A program made the position numbers and the translations under genes. Shown here in pieces: positions 10,412 to 19,285 of a DNA stretch of 64,000 nt. The notes below the pieces were generated by a model. That model was not told the origin of the DNA. It saw nothing but the letters and a program-made list of their open reading frames with translations, and made no database searches. The stretch's first letter is position 1, and every line of letters begins with the position of its first letter. The DNA comes from Bacillus halotolerans. Its GTDB lineage: Bacteria; Bacillota; Bacilli; Bacillales; Bacillaceae. The stretch spans positions 124,001-188,000 of the forward strand of contig NZ_LPVF01000001.1 in NCBI RefSeq assembly GCF_001517105.1, given 5' to 3'.

Positions 10412-11711
10412 TCTGTCGGTCACTGACAATCCGCTTTCTATTCCGGAGCAAGTCTTATTTGAAATGGCGGCGCGGGTGAACAAAAAAAGGGGTTTTTTAT
10501 TTGTCAGCAAAGTGCTGGGAAAGCATATTCCAGTTCATCCGCTGAAGCCGCTTTTGGCGTCAGGGCTGCTTGCTTTGGAGTACGCTGAACGAAAAACGGG
10601 CCGTGAGCTGAAGGAGAAGGCCGACATTTTGAACGGGTTTCTTTCAGGAACGGACAGCGGGCTTCGGGCTGCTTATCGAATATTGCAAAACCAGCGCATT
10701 GCACTAGAGGAGGCGCCGCTTGTGATCGGGTTTGCGGAAACAGCGACAGCCCTTGGACACGCGGTTTATGACTGCATTGAGAATGCGTCGTATGTCCATA
10801 CAACACGTGAACTGATACGAAACAACGAGCCTTCCATTACCTTTGTCGAGGAGCACTCCCATGCGACCGACCAGCTGTGCTATGCGGAACCTCATATGAT
10901 CAACAACGATTGCCCGGTGATTCTCGTGGATGATGAAATCACGACAGGAAAAACCGCACTGCATATCATTCGGGATATACAATCGAAGTTCCCCCGCAAA
11001 GAATACGCTGTTTTGTCTTTATTGGATTGGCGCACTGAGGAGCACAAACAAGCTTATGCTGAAGCGGAACGGGAATTAGGGGTTACCATATCAACAACAG
11101 CTTTACTGTCTGGGCGCATTTCCTTTAAGGGAGAGCTTTTGTCAGAGTCCTCCTACGATTACAGACCAAAGCCGCAGGAATCAGCAATACACAGAACAGA
11201 CATCGACTTGTCCGGCTTCTTTGCATCCTTACCTTATCAGCCGGCCATATTCGCAGACGAGCATTTTTATGTGAAGGAAACAGGGCGGTTTGGCTTAAAG
11301 GCGAGTGACAGGCAGGCGGTTCACGAGGCCTGCCGCCTAGCTGTGCAGCATGTGGAGCAGTATCGGAAGGGGAGAAGAACGCTTGTGCTCGGAACGGGAG
11401 AGCTGATGTACATTCCTATGAAAATCGCAGCGCATCTTCAGGGCGCCATTTCCTATCACTCTACTACCCGCAGCCCGATTCACCCTGTTGTCAAAGCGGG
11501 CTATGCTGTGCAAAACGGTTATTCATTTATGAATCCCGAAGATGAGGCGGTTCGCCATTTTATCTATAACCTCCCCGCCGGAGCGTATGACGAGGTCTTT
11601 TTCTGTCTTGAAAAGACCGTTTCGGATGAGGCGTTACAGCCGATTTTTCATATATTCAAAGAAAAAGAAGTGCCGCATATCCACATTGTTACCTTTTCAG
11701 GAAAGGCGTGA
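10338..11711 (+). CDS. Phosphoribosyltransferase with C-terminal TRSP domain
   Basis: 457-residue protein. The N-terminal half resembles a type I phosphoribosyltransferase: VILVDDEITTGKTA (residues 194-207, Asp198 and Asp199) is the PRPP-binding loop, preceded by GFAETATALG. The C-terminal part (about 290 on, with LVLGTGELMYIP and YHSTTRSPI) fits the TRSP domain that accompanies this PRTase_2 family. Probably transfers a ribose phosphate to an unknown base or acid. Start chosen at ATG 10338 behind GGGGTG; ATG 10326 and ATG 10401 are alternatives. Overlaps the lyase gene and lies 6 bases before the next gene. Confidence 0.75.
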   Translation: MKTDLSPICSTNSKTLQILDNMAVDLSVTDNPLSIPEQVLFEMAARVNKKRGFLFVSKVLGKHIPVHPLKPLLASGLLALEYAERKTGRELKEKADILNGFLSGTDSGLRAAYRILQNQRIALEEAPLVIGFAETATALGHAVYDCIENASYVHTTRELIRNNEPSITFVEEHSHATDQLCYAEPHMINNDCPVILVDDEITTGKTALHIIRDIQSKFPRKEYAVLSLLDWRTEEHKQAYAEAERELGVTISTTALLSGRISFKGELLSESSYDYRPKPQESAIHRTDIDLSGFFASLPYQPAIFADEHFYVKETGRFGLKASDRQAVHEACRLAVQHVEQYRKGRRTLVLGTGELMYIPMKIAAHLQGAISYHSTTRSPIHPVVKAGYAVQNGYSFMNPEDEAVRHFIYNLPAGAYDEVFFCLEKTVSDEALQPIFHIFKEKEVPHIHIVTFSGKA

Positions 11712-11717
11712 TCTGAA

Positions 11718-12827
11718 TTGACCGAGATAATTGACCAGATTGGGAGCTATCCGAAGGAGGATGTCACCTTTCTATTAAAAGATTTGTCCGCCGTTTCGAT
11801 TGAAAAAAGCACGGAAGAACGGGAACGCTCGATCCAAAGCGGCACCCATTACTCAGAGATGCTGCCGATCGAATATAAGCCGACAGATGAATATATGAAA
11901 CTGTTTTATGCCTCGCTTGAAGACAGTAAACAGAAGGTTGCGTTAGCGGCCGGAGCTGTAGCGGAGCAGCTTTTCGCCAAACACGGTGAGCATACGGTTT
12001 TGTGCAGTCTGGCAAGGGCGGGCACGCCGATCGGTGTATTGATTAAACGGTACATCAAGCTGAAGTATCACGTCTCAGTTCCGCACTACAGCATATCGAT
12101 TATTCGGGACAGGGGAATTGATGAAAACGCCTTGCAGTATATGCTGAAGCATCATCCAGACGGGAAAATCGCCTTTATCGACGGCTGGACAGGCAAAGGC
12201 GCTATTACTAAAGAACTGAATCGATCCATCGAACAGTTTAACCAGCGCTGGAATACGAGACTTTCCTCAGAAATTGCGGTGCTTGCCGATCCGGGTGATT
12301 GCGCGGACATCTACGGAACGAAGGAGGATTTTCTGATTCCGAGTGCCTGCTTGAACTCTACGGTCTCGGGTCTTGTCAGCCGCACCGTCTTAAACGAAAA
12401 ATGGATCGGGCCGGATGATTTTCACGGGGCGAAATATTACCGTGAGCTGAGTGAAGAGGATGTTTCTGTATTCTATATTGAAACGATAGCCGAGCAATTT
12501 CCGTCTATTTGTAAAGAAGCAGAACGTCTGGCGATTGGTTTGCAGCGCGCACGTATGAAACCGGCTTGGGACGGCTTGGCTTCCATTGAGACGATTCGAA
12601 AGCAATTTGGCATCAGCAATACGAACCTGATTAAACCTGGTGTCGGAGAAACGACTCGTGTGCTTCTTCGCAGAGTGCCTTGGAAAATACTGATTCAGCC
12701 TGGCGCTGAAGAAACGCTGAAACACATTCTTTTACTGGCAAAGGATCGGGGAGTGCCTGTAGAAGAATACGAGAACATGTCTTACAGCTGCTGCGGGCTG
12801 ATTCGTCCGGCGGAGAAAAGCCTATGA
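11718..12827 (+). CDS. StiP-family protein with C-terminal PELOTA-type domain
   Basis: 369-residue protein of the StiP family (labelled cysteine protease StiP in databases, partner of the TRSP phosphoribosyltransferase). It carries a second PRPP-loop-like motif, FIDGWTGKGAITKE (around Asp155), preceded by CSLARAGTPIG, so a nucleotide or PRPP-binding fold is more convincing than a protease. The last 90 or so residues (from about 280, GVGETTRVLLRRVP to CCGLIRP) resemble the PELOTA RNA-binding domain reported for this family. Starts at TTG 11718 after AGGCGTGA; overlaps the HAD gene by 4 bases (ATGA). Confidence 0.72.
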   Translation: MTEIIDQIGSYPKEDVTFLLKDLSAVSIEKSTEERERSIQSGTHYSEMLPIEYKPTDEYMKLFYASLEDSKQKVALAAGAVAEQLFAKHGEHTVLCSLARAGTPIGVLIKRYIKLKYHVSVPHYSISIIRDRGIDENALQYMLKHHPDGKIAFIDGWTGKGAITKELNRSIEQFNQRWNTRLSSEIAVLADPGDCADIYGTKEDFLIPSACLNSTVSGLVSRTVLNEKWIGPDDFHGAKYYRELSEEDVSVFYIETIAEQFPSICKEAERLAIGLQRARMKPAWDGLASIETIRKQFGISNTNLIKPGVGETTRVLLRRVPWKILIQPGAEETLKHILLLAKDRGVPVEEYENMSYSCCGLIRPAEKSL

Positions 12828-13624
12828 ACGCGTTTGCCAGCGATTTAGACAGAACATTAATTTATTCAAGGCGCATGATCGGCACGCCCGATAAGGAAGC
12901 CGGGATTGAGCTGATTGAAACATTAAATGGGCGGGAGCTTTCTTATATTTCCTCAGCCGTAAAAGATCACTTAAATCAGATTCAGAAGGATCACTATTTT
13001 ATCCCCGTCACCACGCGTACAAACGAACAGTATAAGAGAATCGTATGTTTCCAGCAGGACATTGTGCCGGAATACGCGGTGACAACAAATGGCGGGTGCA
13101 TCTTAAAAGACGGCGAGCCTCTGAAAGAGTGGGACGAGCTGATGAAAGAGGAGCTGGCGTCGTGTCTGCCGATCGAGGCCATGCTGAGGGAAATCGCAGG
13201 TCTCTCTTTATCAGAGGCGGTAAAAAGAACCCGAATCGCCCATCACTATTTCGTGTATCTCATTTTACATGAGGAAAAAATACCGTGTATCGATATATCC
13301 GCTGTGAAAGAGTGGGGCGCCGATAAGGGCTGGCAAGTATCTCTGCAGGGGCGGAAGCTTTACTTTATTCCTAATCCGCTTAATAAGTGGAAAGCAGTTG
13401 AATACCTGAAATCCAGGCTCTCTCTTGATGAAATCTATACGGCTGGAGACTCGCTGCTTGATCTTGAACTGATCCGGGAAGCCGATTTTGGCATCGCACC
13501 CGCGCACGGAGAGGTATTGAGTCACGATCCGGAATTACGCAAAACGATTGCAAGCGGCATGCTGGCGGGTGAAGAAATCACAGCGTCAGTTTTATCGCAA
13601 ATATCCAAATTAAAACACGTGTAA
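12824..13624 (+). CDS. HAD superfamily phosphatase of the Ter-associated module
   Basis: 266-residue haloacid dehalogenase-like hydrolase. Motif I DLDRT (Asp7 and Asp9) lies at the N-terminus and motif IV GDSLLDLELI near residue 208; the middle cap suggests a Cof-type or sucrose-phosphatase-like fold. Likely dephosphorylates the product made by the preceding phosphoribosyl enzymes. Coupled to the StiP gene by an ATGA overlap and followed 31 bases later by yceG. Confidence 0.8.
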   Translation: MNAFASDLDRTLIYSRRMIGTPDKEAGIELIETLNGRELSYISSAVKDHLNQIQKDHYFIPVTTRTNEQYKRIVCFQQDIVPEYAVTTNGGCILKDGEPLKEWDELMKEELASCLPIEAMLREIAGLSLSEAVKRTRIAHHYFVYLILHEEKIPCIDISAVKEWGADKGWQVSLQGRKLYFIPNPLNKWKAVEYLKSRLSLDEIYTAGDSLLDLELIREADFGIAPAHGEVLSHDPELRKTIASGMLAGEEITASVLSQISKLKHV

Positions 13625-13655
13625 TATACACAAACAAACCAGAAAGGAGGATATG

Positions 13656-15269
13656 ATGAGACAAGAAGAGCTAATCATTCATAAAGCTGTTCCGGCCGAT
13701 GGGGATTGGAAAAGCATGCTGTTTCAGCCATTGCCGGAGCGGGATCACTATGAGAATGAACAAGGTCTTTCTTTTTCGCGGCTTGCCGGGCAAATACTGG
13801 GCACGCCCATTGATGAGACCGACTACTTTAACGAGCTGTATGAACTTTCTGTAAACGATCATATTTATGTCCTGAGCGAAACACTTGATAAAACAATTGC
13901 ACCCGAAACATTTCAGGCGCTTCAGCATATTCATTCCATCAACCAGAAGGAAAAAGGCCTTTCGGTCAGCCGCTTTGTCGCCTTTCTGGACGGGGAACAG
14001 CTGATTGCGAAGCATTCCAATCCTTTGCTGCACCGCCATTTAAGAAAAGCACTGATGACGCTTTTACATACCTTTGCCGAAAATCATGAGCAGGGGCTGA
14101 ATCATCCTGATTTTCGCAGAGTGCTTCTTGATGTTTCAAAGTTTTCCTTGAACCACCTGAATCCTTGGCTGGAAAAAGCCGATATAGAGCGGGAGATGCC
14201 GAAGGTGGTCTGGTATGGAGACGCGACGAAAAGCCAGCTGTATTTCTTATATTATTTGATGCTTGTCGGCTGTGATGTTCTATTGTTCCATCCGGCGGGA
14301 ACCGATCAGCTGACGCTCGTTGACCCTAAGCAGGAGCTAAGCTTCACGGAAAAGCTTCCGGATGTCTCAGATCTTCAGCCATTCCCGAAAGAAAAACCTG
14401 ACCGTAAATCAACGGTGGCGTATCGATCGACAAAGGAATTTGAGCATGTGCTGAATCACGAGGAATCCATGCTGTACAAGCCTTGGCAGTTCAGAGACCA
14501 CACACCGGTTTCCGTGACGCTGAAAACGACCTATGATGAACTGTTTTTAATTGCGAAAGAACGTGCGTTTATTCGCCCGAATTTCAAAGCCGATAAACAT
14601 TCGATCGATATTCCGAATGTGTTTGCCAAAATTATGGGTGTGTCGAAGGACAATAAAGAATATTGGAACAGACTTCATACAATGGCGGATTATCCAGAAA
14701 CGGAAATGGTTCGAAGCTTTCCGTTAACAGAAGAAATCAAATCAAACTATCAATTTCATTACAGCCACGCGCTTGATCATGAAGGAAACATCGATCCGGA
14801 AAAGCTGATCGCAAGCAATGTGTGGCAGTACAAACAGCTTCCGGCAGGCATTCAGACCGCGATCGCCAAAACGATCTCGAGAATGTGCCGACACCCGCGG
14901 CTGAAGGCATTGCATCAGGAACAGGTCAAGGATGTTCAGATCTACTTGTTTAAACAAACAACAAACCTTCCCGCTAACCTGCTGAAATTGATTCAAATGT
15001 TCGACTATGCGCAGACTGTTCCGAAACTGGTGCTGTATCATACGGAAATGAACGGTGAGCTCACACGATCAGACGCCGCAGCCCTGCTGTTTTTGAATGA
15101 AATCGGCATTGATATCGTCATTTATAATCCTCCCGGACATCAAGACATTGAGCATTATATTGAAGAGGATCAGTATGATATCCACTGGCTGGACGACATG
15201 GTGTTTCAGCAGGACTATAAAGAGCCTTCGCTCGTGAAAAGGCTGTTCAGAACGATTACCCAAAAGTAA
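13656..15269 (+). CDS. yceG: YceG, putative component of the Ter-associated biosynthetic module
   Basis: 537-residue soluble protein of the YceG_bac family, which Pfam describes as a putative component of a biosynthetic module. No known catalytic motif is evident to me; two halves look alike in layout (KVVWYGDATKSQLYFLYYL and PKLVLYHTEMNGELTRSDAA with following FLNEIGIDIVIYNPPG), hinting at an internal repeat. Start taken at ATG 13656, 5 bases after AAAGGAGG, rather than ATG 13653 only 2 bases away. Followed after 15 bases by yceH. Confidence 0.88.
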   Translation: MRQEELIIHKAVPADGDWKSMLFQPLPERDHYENEQGLSFSRLAGQILGTPIDETDYFNELYELSVNDHIYVLSETLDKTIAPETFQALQHIHSINQKEKGLSVSRFVAFLDGEQLIAKHSNPLLHRHLRKALMTLLHTFAENHEQGLNHPDFRRVLLDVSKFSLNHLNPWLEKADIEREMPKVVWYGDATKSQLYFLYYLMLVGCDVLLFHPAGTDQLTLVDPKQELSFTEKLPDVSDLQPFPKEKPDRKSTVAYRSTKEFEHVLNHEESMLYKPWQFRDHTPVSVTLKTTYDELFLIAKERAFIRPNFKADKHSIDIPNVFAKIMGVSKDNKEYWNRLHTMADYPETEMVRSFPLTEEIKSNYQFHYSHALDHEGNIDPEKLIASNVWQYKQLPAGIQTAIAKTISRMCRHPRLKALHQEQVKDVQIYLFKQTTNLPANLLKLIQMFDYAQTVPKLVLYHTEMNGELTRSDAAALLFLNEIGIDIVIYNPPGHQDIEHYIEEDQYDIHWLDDMVFQQDYKEPSLVKRLFRTITQK

Positions 15270-15284
15270 GGAGAGAAGAAAAGC

Positions 15285-16376
15285 ATGACAACAGAAAATC
15301 AAAATCCGCTTGTTCTCGATAAAAACGAAGAAATTTCTCAGCAAAAGGCAGACGATATCCGCCTGCAGCTCCGCCAGGAACCAGAGGTGCAGCGCCTCGC
15401 CCAGCAAATTGACGTGAAAAACCAAATGGAGCTGCTGGAGTATGGAAAGGAGCCGGCTGTTGAAATTTCCAAGTTCTCTGACCGCATCTTGGGAATGATG
15501 AAAACAACAAGCGTGACAGACTCAGGCACAATGCTGACGCAGCTTGGAAAAATCATGGACCGCTTTGACAAAAATGATTTTGACGAGCCCAAGGGACTGA
15601 TGGCCAAAATCTTCAAACGCGGCGGCAGCATGATTGAGAAAATCTTTAAAAAGTACCAGACACTCGGCGGAGAAATTGAAAAAATCAACGTTGAGATTTC
15701 CAAATATAAAGATGAGATGACAAAAACAAACTACACGCTCGATGAAATGTATGAAAACAATATCAACTACTACATGGAGCTTGAAAAATACGTTGTTGCC
15801 GGTCAAATGAAGCTGGAAGAGATGCAGTCAATCCTTCCTTCATATGAAGAAAAAGCGGCAAGCGGAAACCAGCTTGCGCAAATGCAGCTCGATACGCTGC
15901 GCAACGGCATTCAGGCACTTGAGGAACGCGTGTATGATCTTGATATGGCGCGAATGGTGGCGCTTCAAACCGCACCGCAGATCCGACTGCTCCAGCGCGG
16001 TAACGCTAAGCTGATCGGGAAAATTAACTCCGCTTTTATCATTACGATTCCGATTTTCAAAAACGGCATTATTCAGGCCGTTACAGTGAAACGCCAAAAG
16101 CTTGTGGCTGACTCTATGAGCGAGCTTGACCGCCGGACAAATGAGATGCTGAAACGCAATGCGGAGAACATCTCGAACCAGAGTGTTGAAATTGCCAGAA
16201 TGGCCGGCAGACCAAGCATTGATATAGAAACAATCGAATCCTCCTGGAACACGATTGTCAGCGGCATGCAGGAAACAAAACAAATCGAAGAAGAAAACAA
16301 ACGCCTTCGGGAAGAGGGCGCAAGACGAATTGCCCAGCTGCAGGATAATATTAAAAAAGCAGCATTACAGCAATAA
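15285..16376 (+). CDS. yceH: TelA-like toxic anion resistance protein YceH
   Basis: 363-residue TelA/KlaA family protein, largely helical with extended coiled-coil tendency (residues about 110-220 and the C-terminal 40 rich in E, K, Q, R). Family members are linked to tellurite and other toxic-anion resistance; mechanism unknown. Cytosolic, no signal. Last gene of the operon beginning at yceC, ended by a strong terminator. Confidence 0.92.
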   Translation: MTTENQNPLVLDKNEEISQQKADDIRLQLRQEPEVQRLAQQIDVKNQMELLEYGKEPAVEISKFSDRILGMMKTTSVTDSGTMLTQLGKIMDRFDKNDFDEPKGLMAKIFKRGGSMIEKIFKKYQTLGGEIEKINVEISKYKDEMTKTNYTLDEMYENNINYYMELEKYVVAGQMKLEEMQSILPSYEEKAASGNQLAQMQLDTLRNGIQALEERVYDLDMARMVALQTAPQIRLLQRGNAKLIGKINSAFIITIPIFKNGIIQAVTVKRQKLVADSMSELDRRTNEMLKRNAENISNQSVEIARMAGRPSIDIETIESSWNTIVSGMQETKQIEEENKRLREEGARRIAQLQDNIKKAALQQ

Positions 16377-16381
16377 AAAGA

Positions 16382-16412
16382 CCCCCGCTTGTGAATCATA
16401 AGCGGGGTTTTT
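16382..16412 (+). terminator. Terminator after yceH
   Basis: Stem CCCCGCTT/AAGCGGGG with a 9 base loop followed by TTTTT, ending the ten-gene stress operon. Confidence 0.85.
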
Positions 16413-16414
16413 GA

Positions 16415-16458
16415 TTGACATCAATTAGGTAATGACAATGTGTAAAGACAGGTGTAAA
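16415..16458 (+). promoter_or_regulatory. niaP promoter region with possible NiaR operator
   Basis: TTGACA at 16415-16420 could be a -35 but no good -10 is seen at 17 bases. GTGTAAA occurs twice, at 16440-16446 and 16452-16458, with AGACAGG between, a plausible binding site for the niacin repressor NiaR (YrxA), which is known to control niaP. Confidence 0.4.
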
Positions 16459-16497
16459 CTTAAACGGTAATTATTTTGCATATCAGAGGTGTTGGCT

Positions 16498-17700
16498 ATG
16501 GGAAAACAACAGCCTATATCCCAGCGTAAGCTCCTGGGTGTCGCCGGTTTAGGGTGGCTGTTTGATGCAATGGATGTCGGAATATTATCGTTTATTATCG
16601 CCGCGCTCCACGTGGAGTGGAATCTTTCGCCTGAAGAAATGAAATGGATCGGAAGCGTAAATTCCATCGGCATGGCTGTGGGTGCGTTTTTGTTTGGATT
16701 GCTGGCTGATCGAATCGGCCGCAAAAAAGTATTTATCATTACCCTTTTATGCTTTTCAATCGGAAGCGGTATATCAGCTTTTGTCACAAGCTTATCGGCA
16801 TTTCTCATTCTGCGTTTTGTAATTGGGATGGGACTTGGCGGCGAACTGCCTGTCGCTTCAACGCTTGTTTCGGAAGCGGTTGTGCCTGAAAAACGGGGAC
16901 GGGTCATTGTGCTTCTCGAAAGCTTTTGGGCTGTGGGCTGGCTGGCAGCGGCGCTTATTTCTTATTTTGTCATTCCAAGCTTCGGCTGGCAGGCGGCTTT
17001 GCTTTTAACCGCACTGTCGGCGTTTTATGCGTTGTACTTGCGGACAGGATTGCCTGATTCGCCAAAGTACGAATCGCTTTCTATGAAAAAGAAATCGGTG
17101 TGGGAGAACGTGAAAAGCGTTTGGGCGAAACAGTATATACGGCCGACGGTAATGCTGTCGATCGTCTGGTTCTGCGTTGTCTTTTCTTATTATGGGATGT
17201 TTTTGTGGCTGCCGAGTGTGATGCTGTTAAAAGGGTTCAGCATGATTCAAAGCTTTGAATATGTTCTGCTGATGACGCTTGCTCAGCTTCCGGGCTATTT
17301 TTCGGCTGCGTGGCTGATCGAAAAGGCGGGCCGGAAATGGATACTGGTCATTTATTTGATCGGAACAGCGGGAAGCGCGTATTTCTTCGGAACGGCAGAT
17401 TCCTTAGGGCTGCTGCTGACGGCTGGAATGCTGCTGTCCTTCTTTAATCTTGGTGCGTGGGGCGTGCTGTATGCCTATACACCGGAGCAATACCCAACAT
17501 CGATTCGCGCGACAGGTTCAGGAACCACAGCGGCGTTTGGAAGAATCGGCGGCATTTTCGGCCCGCTGCTCGTCGGAACACTCGCCGCCCGCCATATTTC
17601 GTTTTCAGTGATTTTTTCAATCTTTTGCATTGCCATTTTACTGGCGGTCGTGTGTATTTTGATTATGGGGAAAGAAACGAAACAAACTGAGCTTGAATAA
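16498..17700 (+). CDS. niaP: Niacin (nicotinate) transporter of the MFS
   Basis: 400-residue major facilitator protein (formerly YceI) with 12 predicted membrane segments. The cytoplasmic loop motif GLLADRIGRKK follows helix 2 and RATGSGTTAAFGRIG lies in the second half, typical of the AAHS/NiaP branch. Imports nicotinate for NAD synthesis. Start at ATG 16498, 6 bases after AGAGGTG. NAD synthetase nadE lies 20 kb further on. Confidence 0.9.
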   Translation: MGKQQPISQRKLLGVAGLGWLFDAMDVGILSFIIAALHVEWNLSPEEMKWIGSVNSIGMAVGAFLFGLLADRIGRKKVFIITLLCFSIGSGISAFVTSLSAFLILRFVIGMGLGGELPVASTLVSEAVVPEKRGRVIVLLESFWAVGWLAAALISYFVIPSFGWQAALLLTALSAFYALYLRTGLPDSPKYESLSMKKKSVWENVKSVWAKQYIRPTVMLSIVWFCVVFSYYGMFLWLPSVMLLKGFSMIQSFEYVLLMTLAQLPGYFSAAWLIEKAGRKWILVIYLIGTAGSAYFFGTADSLGLLLTAGMLLSFFNLGAWGVLYAYTPEQYPTSIRATGSGTTAAFGRIGGIFGPLLVGTLAARHISFSVIFSIFCIAILLAVVCILIMGKETKQTELE

Positions 17701-17701
17701 C

Positions 17702-17730
17702 AAAAGCACCTCATCATGAGGTGCTTTTTA
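17702..17730. terminator. Bidirectional terminator between niaP and yceJ
   Basis: 12 bp stem AAAAGCACCTCA/TGAGGTGCTTTT with a 3 base loop. It contains the stop codon of yceJ (17714-17716), so the 3' end of yceJ forms half of the structure. Confidence 0.85.
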
Positions 17731-18895
17731 CATGGAAACCGGCAGCTTGCGGTTTGTTTTTTCTGCTTGTTTGATAAAGGGCCATAGACAGGACAAATAA
17801 AATCGCCGTAAACGCCGTGACAGCTCCAAAATGATGCGTGTTTTGATATAAAAGTCCGGCAAGGCATGTGCCAACAGTGGTTCCTGCATACATAGCCGCA
17901 TTGGAAAGAGATGCAATCGTTCCGCGAGCGTTCGGTGAAATGGATTGGAATATCCCCATCAATAACGGAAAAATGATCCCCGCTATAAAGAAAGTCAGAA
18001 AAAAGCTGGCTTCTACAATAAGTAAGTTAGGGAAGAAAGGAAGGGAAAAATAGAGCGCTCCCATCAGCAGCATGCCGCTGATTAATGTCTTATACGTTCC
18101 GAGCTTTGATGCAATTTTGCTTCCTATAAGGCTTCCAAGCATATTTCCCAGCCCCAGTACAAGCATCGCGGCGCCGATTTGGGATACGGTTAAATGATAA
18201 TCTGCAAAAAGCCAGGTGCCGAGAAAGCTGAACGTGGCGAAATTCCCTGTTTGAAAGAGAAAATAAGCAAGCAGGACCATCGATGTTTTTGGCAGTGAAA
18301 ACAGCTCACGATAAGGGCTGACTAAAGATGAACGGTGTGCTGCCGCTTCTGCAGGACGAATATCTGGCATGGCCGCCGCCAAAATGAACAGGAGAACAAG
18401 CGAGCCTGCTGATAGAACGAAAAAGGGCGTGTGCCAAGTGAAGGAAGCCAAAAATCCGCCGATCGGAAGCCCGAGCATTTGTGAAGCAGCTAATCCTGCT
18501 GTTGCAATCCCCATGCTTTTTAACACTTTTGAGGGATGGACGATGACAGGGATGGATGCCCAAATTTGAGGCGTCACAAACGCGGCGCTGACACCGGCGG
18601 CAAAACGGAATGCACACATGGCGGCAAAGGAGGGAGCGATGCCGCATAAAAACGTGGAAAGGATAAAGCCCGCAAGCCCCGATAGCATCACTGTTTTCCG
18701 ATTAAAACGGTCAGAGATCGGACCGGCTGCCAAAGCAAACAGCGCATAACCGAGCGCATAAGCACTGACCATCCAGCCTGACAAATCAGTGGAGACATGG
18801 AATTGGTCCTGCAAAAGCGGGAGAAGCGGTGAGAGCAAAAAGGTATCTGTGCCGATGACAAACATTACACTGAAAAAAAGCCAAATAAGTTTCAC
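17714..18895 (-). CDS. yceJ: MFS efflux transporter YceJ
   Basis: 393-residue MFS transporter of the DHA1 type with 12 hydrophobic segments; GPISDRFNRKTVM follows helix 2. Probably a drug or metabolite exporter; substrate unknown. Start chosen at GTG (complement of 18893-18895), 8 bases behind ATAGGAG; a GTG 9 bases earlier is too close to the site. A 24 bp dyad lies directly upstream, and the next gene on the same strand is an ArsR-type regulator, so regulation by YceK is likely. Confidence 0.88.
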   Translation of the reverse strand: MKLIWLFFSVMFVIGTDTFLLSPLLPLLQDQFHVSTDLSGWMVSAYALGYALFALAAGPISDRFNRKTVMLSGLAGFILSTFLCGIAPSFAAMCAFRFAAGVSAAFVTPQIWASIPVIVHPSKVLKSMGIATAGLAASQMLGLPIGGFLASFTWHTPFFVLSAGSLVLLFILAAAMPDIRPAEAAAHRSSLVSPYRELFSLPKTSMVLLAYFLFQTGNFATFSFLGTWLFADYHLTVSQIGAAMLVLGLGNMLGSLIGSKIASKLGTYKTLISGMLLMGALYFSLPFFPNLLIVEASFFLTFFIAGIIFPLLMGIFQSISPNARGTIASLSNAAMYAGTTVGTCLAGLLYQNTHHFGAVTAFTAILFVLSMALYQTSRKNKPQAAGFHVKSTS

Positions 18896-18908
18896 GTTTA
18901 ACACTCCT

Positions 18909-18932
18909 ATAGTTTTATAATTATGAAACTAT
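18909..18932. promoter_or_regulatory. Dyad operator upstream of yceJ
   Basis: 24 bp inverted repeat with arms ATAGTTTTATAA and TTATGAAACTAT (one mismatch). The arm ATGAAACTAT recurs at 19248-19257 over the yceK start, suggesting both are YceK sites. Confidence 0.6.
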
Positions 18933-18961
18933 GAAACAGATATGTATATAGAAAACCCTTC

Positions 18962-19249
18962 TTAGAGGGTCTCCAGAAAGCCAGGCAGGTATGTTTGAAA
19001 TGTGTCTTCACGCAGCCTGACATATTTTGTCCGTGAATCTTTTCGCGTTGCAGTCAATCCCGCTTCACGCAGCGTTTTGAAATGATAAGATGCTGTGGTT
19101 TTGACGATATTGCATTTTTCACCTACTTCACCGCAGCTGAGTTCTTTTCCGCTGTAATAAAGCGTACGAATAATTGCAAGCCTGGATTCGTCAGACAATG
19201 CTTTGAATATGTGAGCTCTGATATGGTCTTCTGATTGTTTCATAGTCAT
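18962..19249 (-). CDS. yceK: ArsR-family transcriptional regulator YceK
   Basis: Small winged-helix regulator of about 95 residues: ALSDESRLAIIRTL, then ELSCGEVGEKCNIVKTTASYHFKTLREAGL as recognition region, then the wing. No CxC metal motif of classical ArsR is present. Start is uncertain: ATG at 19249 is favoured because a -10 TATTAT ends 7 bases before it and no ribosome site exists, which implies a leaderless message; ATG 19243 and ATG 19264 (giving the usual 100 residues) are alternatives. Encoded just upstream of yceJ, which it probably represses. Confidence 0.8.
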   Translation of the reverse strand: MTMKQSEDHIRAHIFKALSDESRLAIIRTLYYSGKELSCGEVGEKCNIVKTTASYHFKTLREAGLTATRKDSRTKYVRLREDTFQTYLPGFLETL

Positions 19250-19285
19250 GAAACTATAATACATTACATAGAGATGAAAAAGCAA
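19237..19285 (-). promoter_or_regulatory. yceK promoter and overlapping operator
   Basis: On the minus strand TTGCTT (19280-19285), 18 base spacer, TATTAT (19256-19261). The predicted start of transcription falls at or next to ATG 19249. The palindrome GTTTCAT-agtc-ATGAAAC (19237-19254) covers the start codon, fitting autorepression. Confidence 0.5.
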
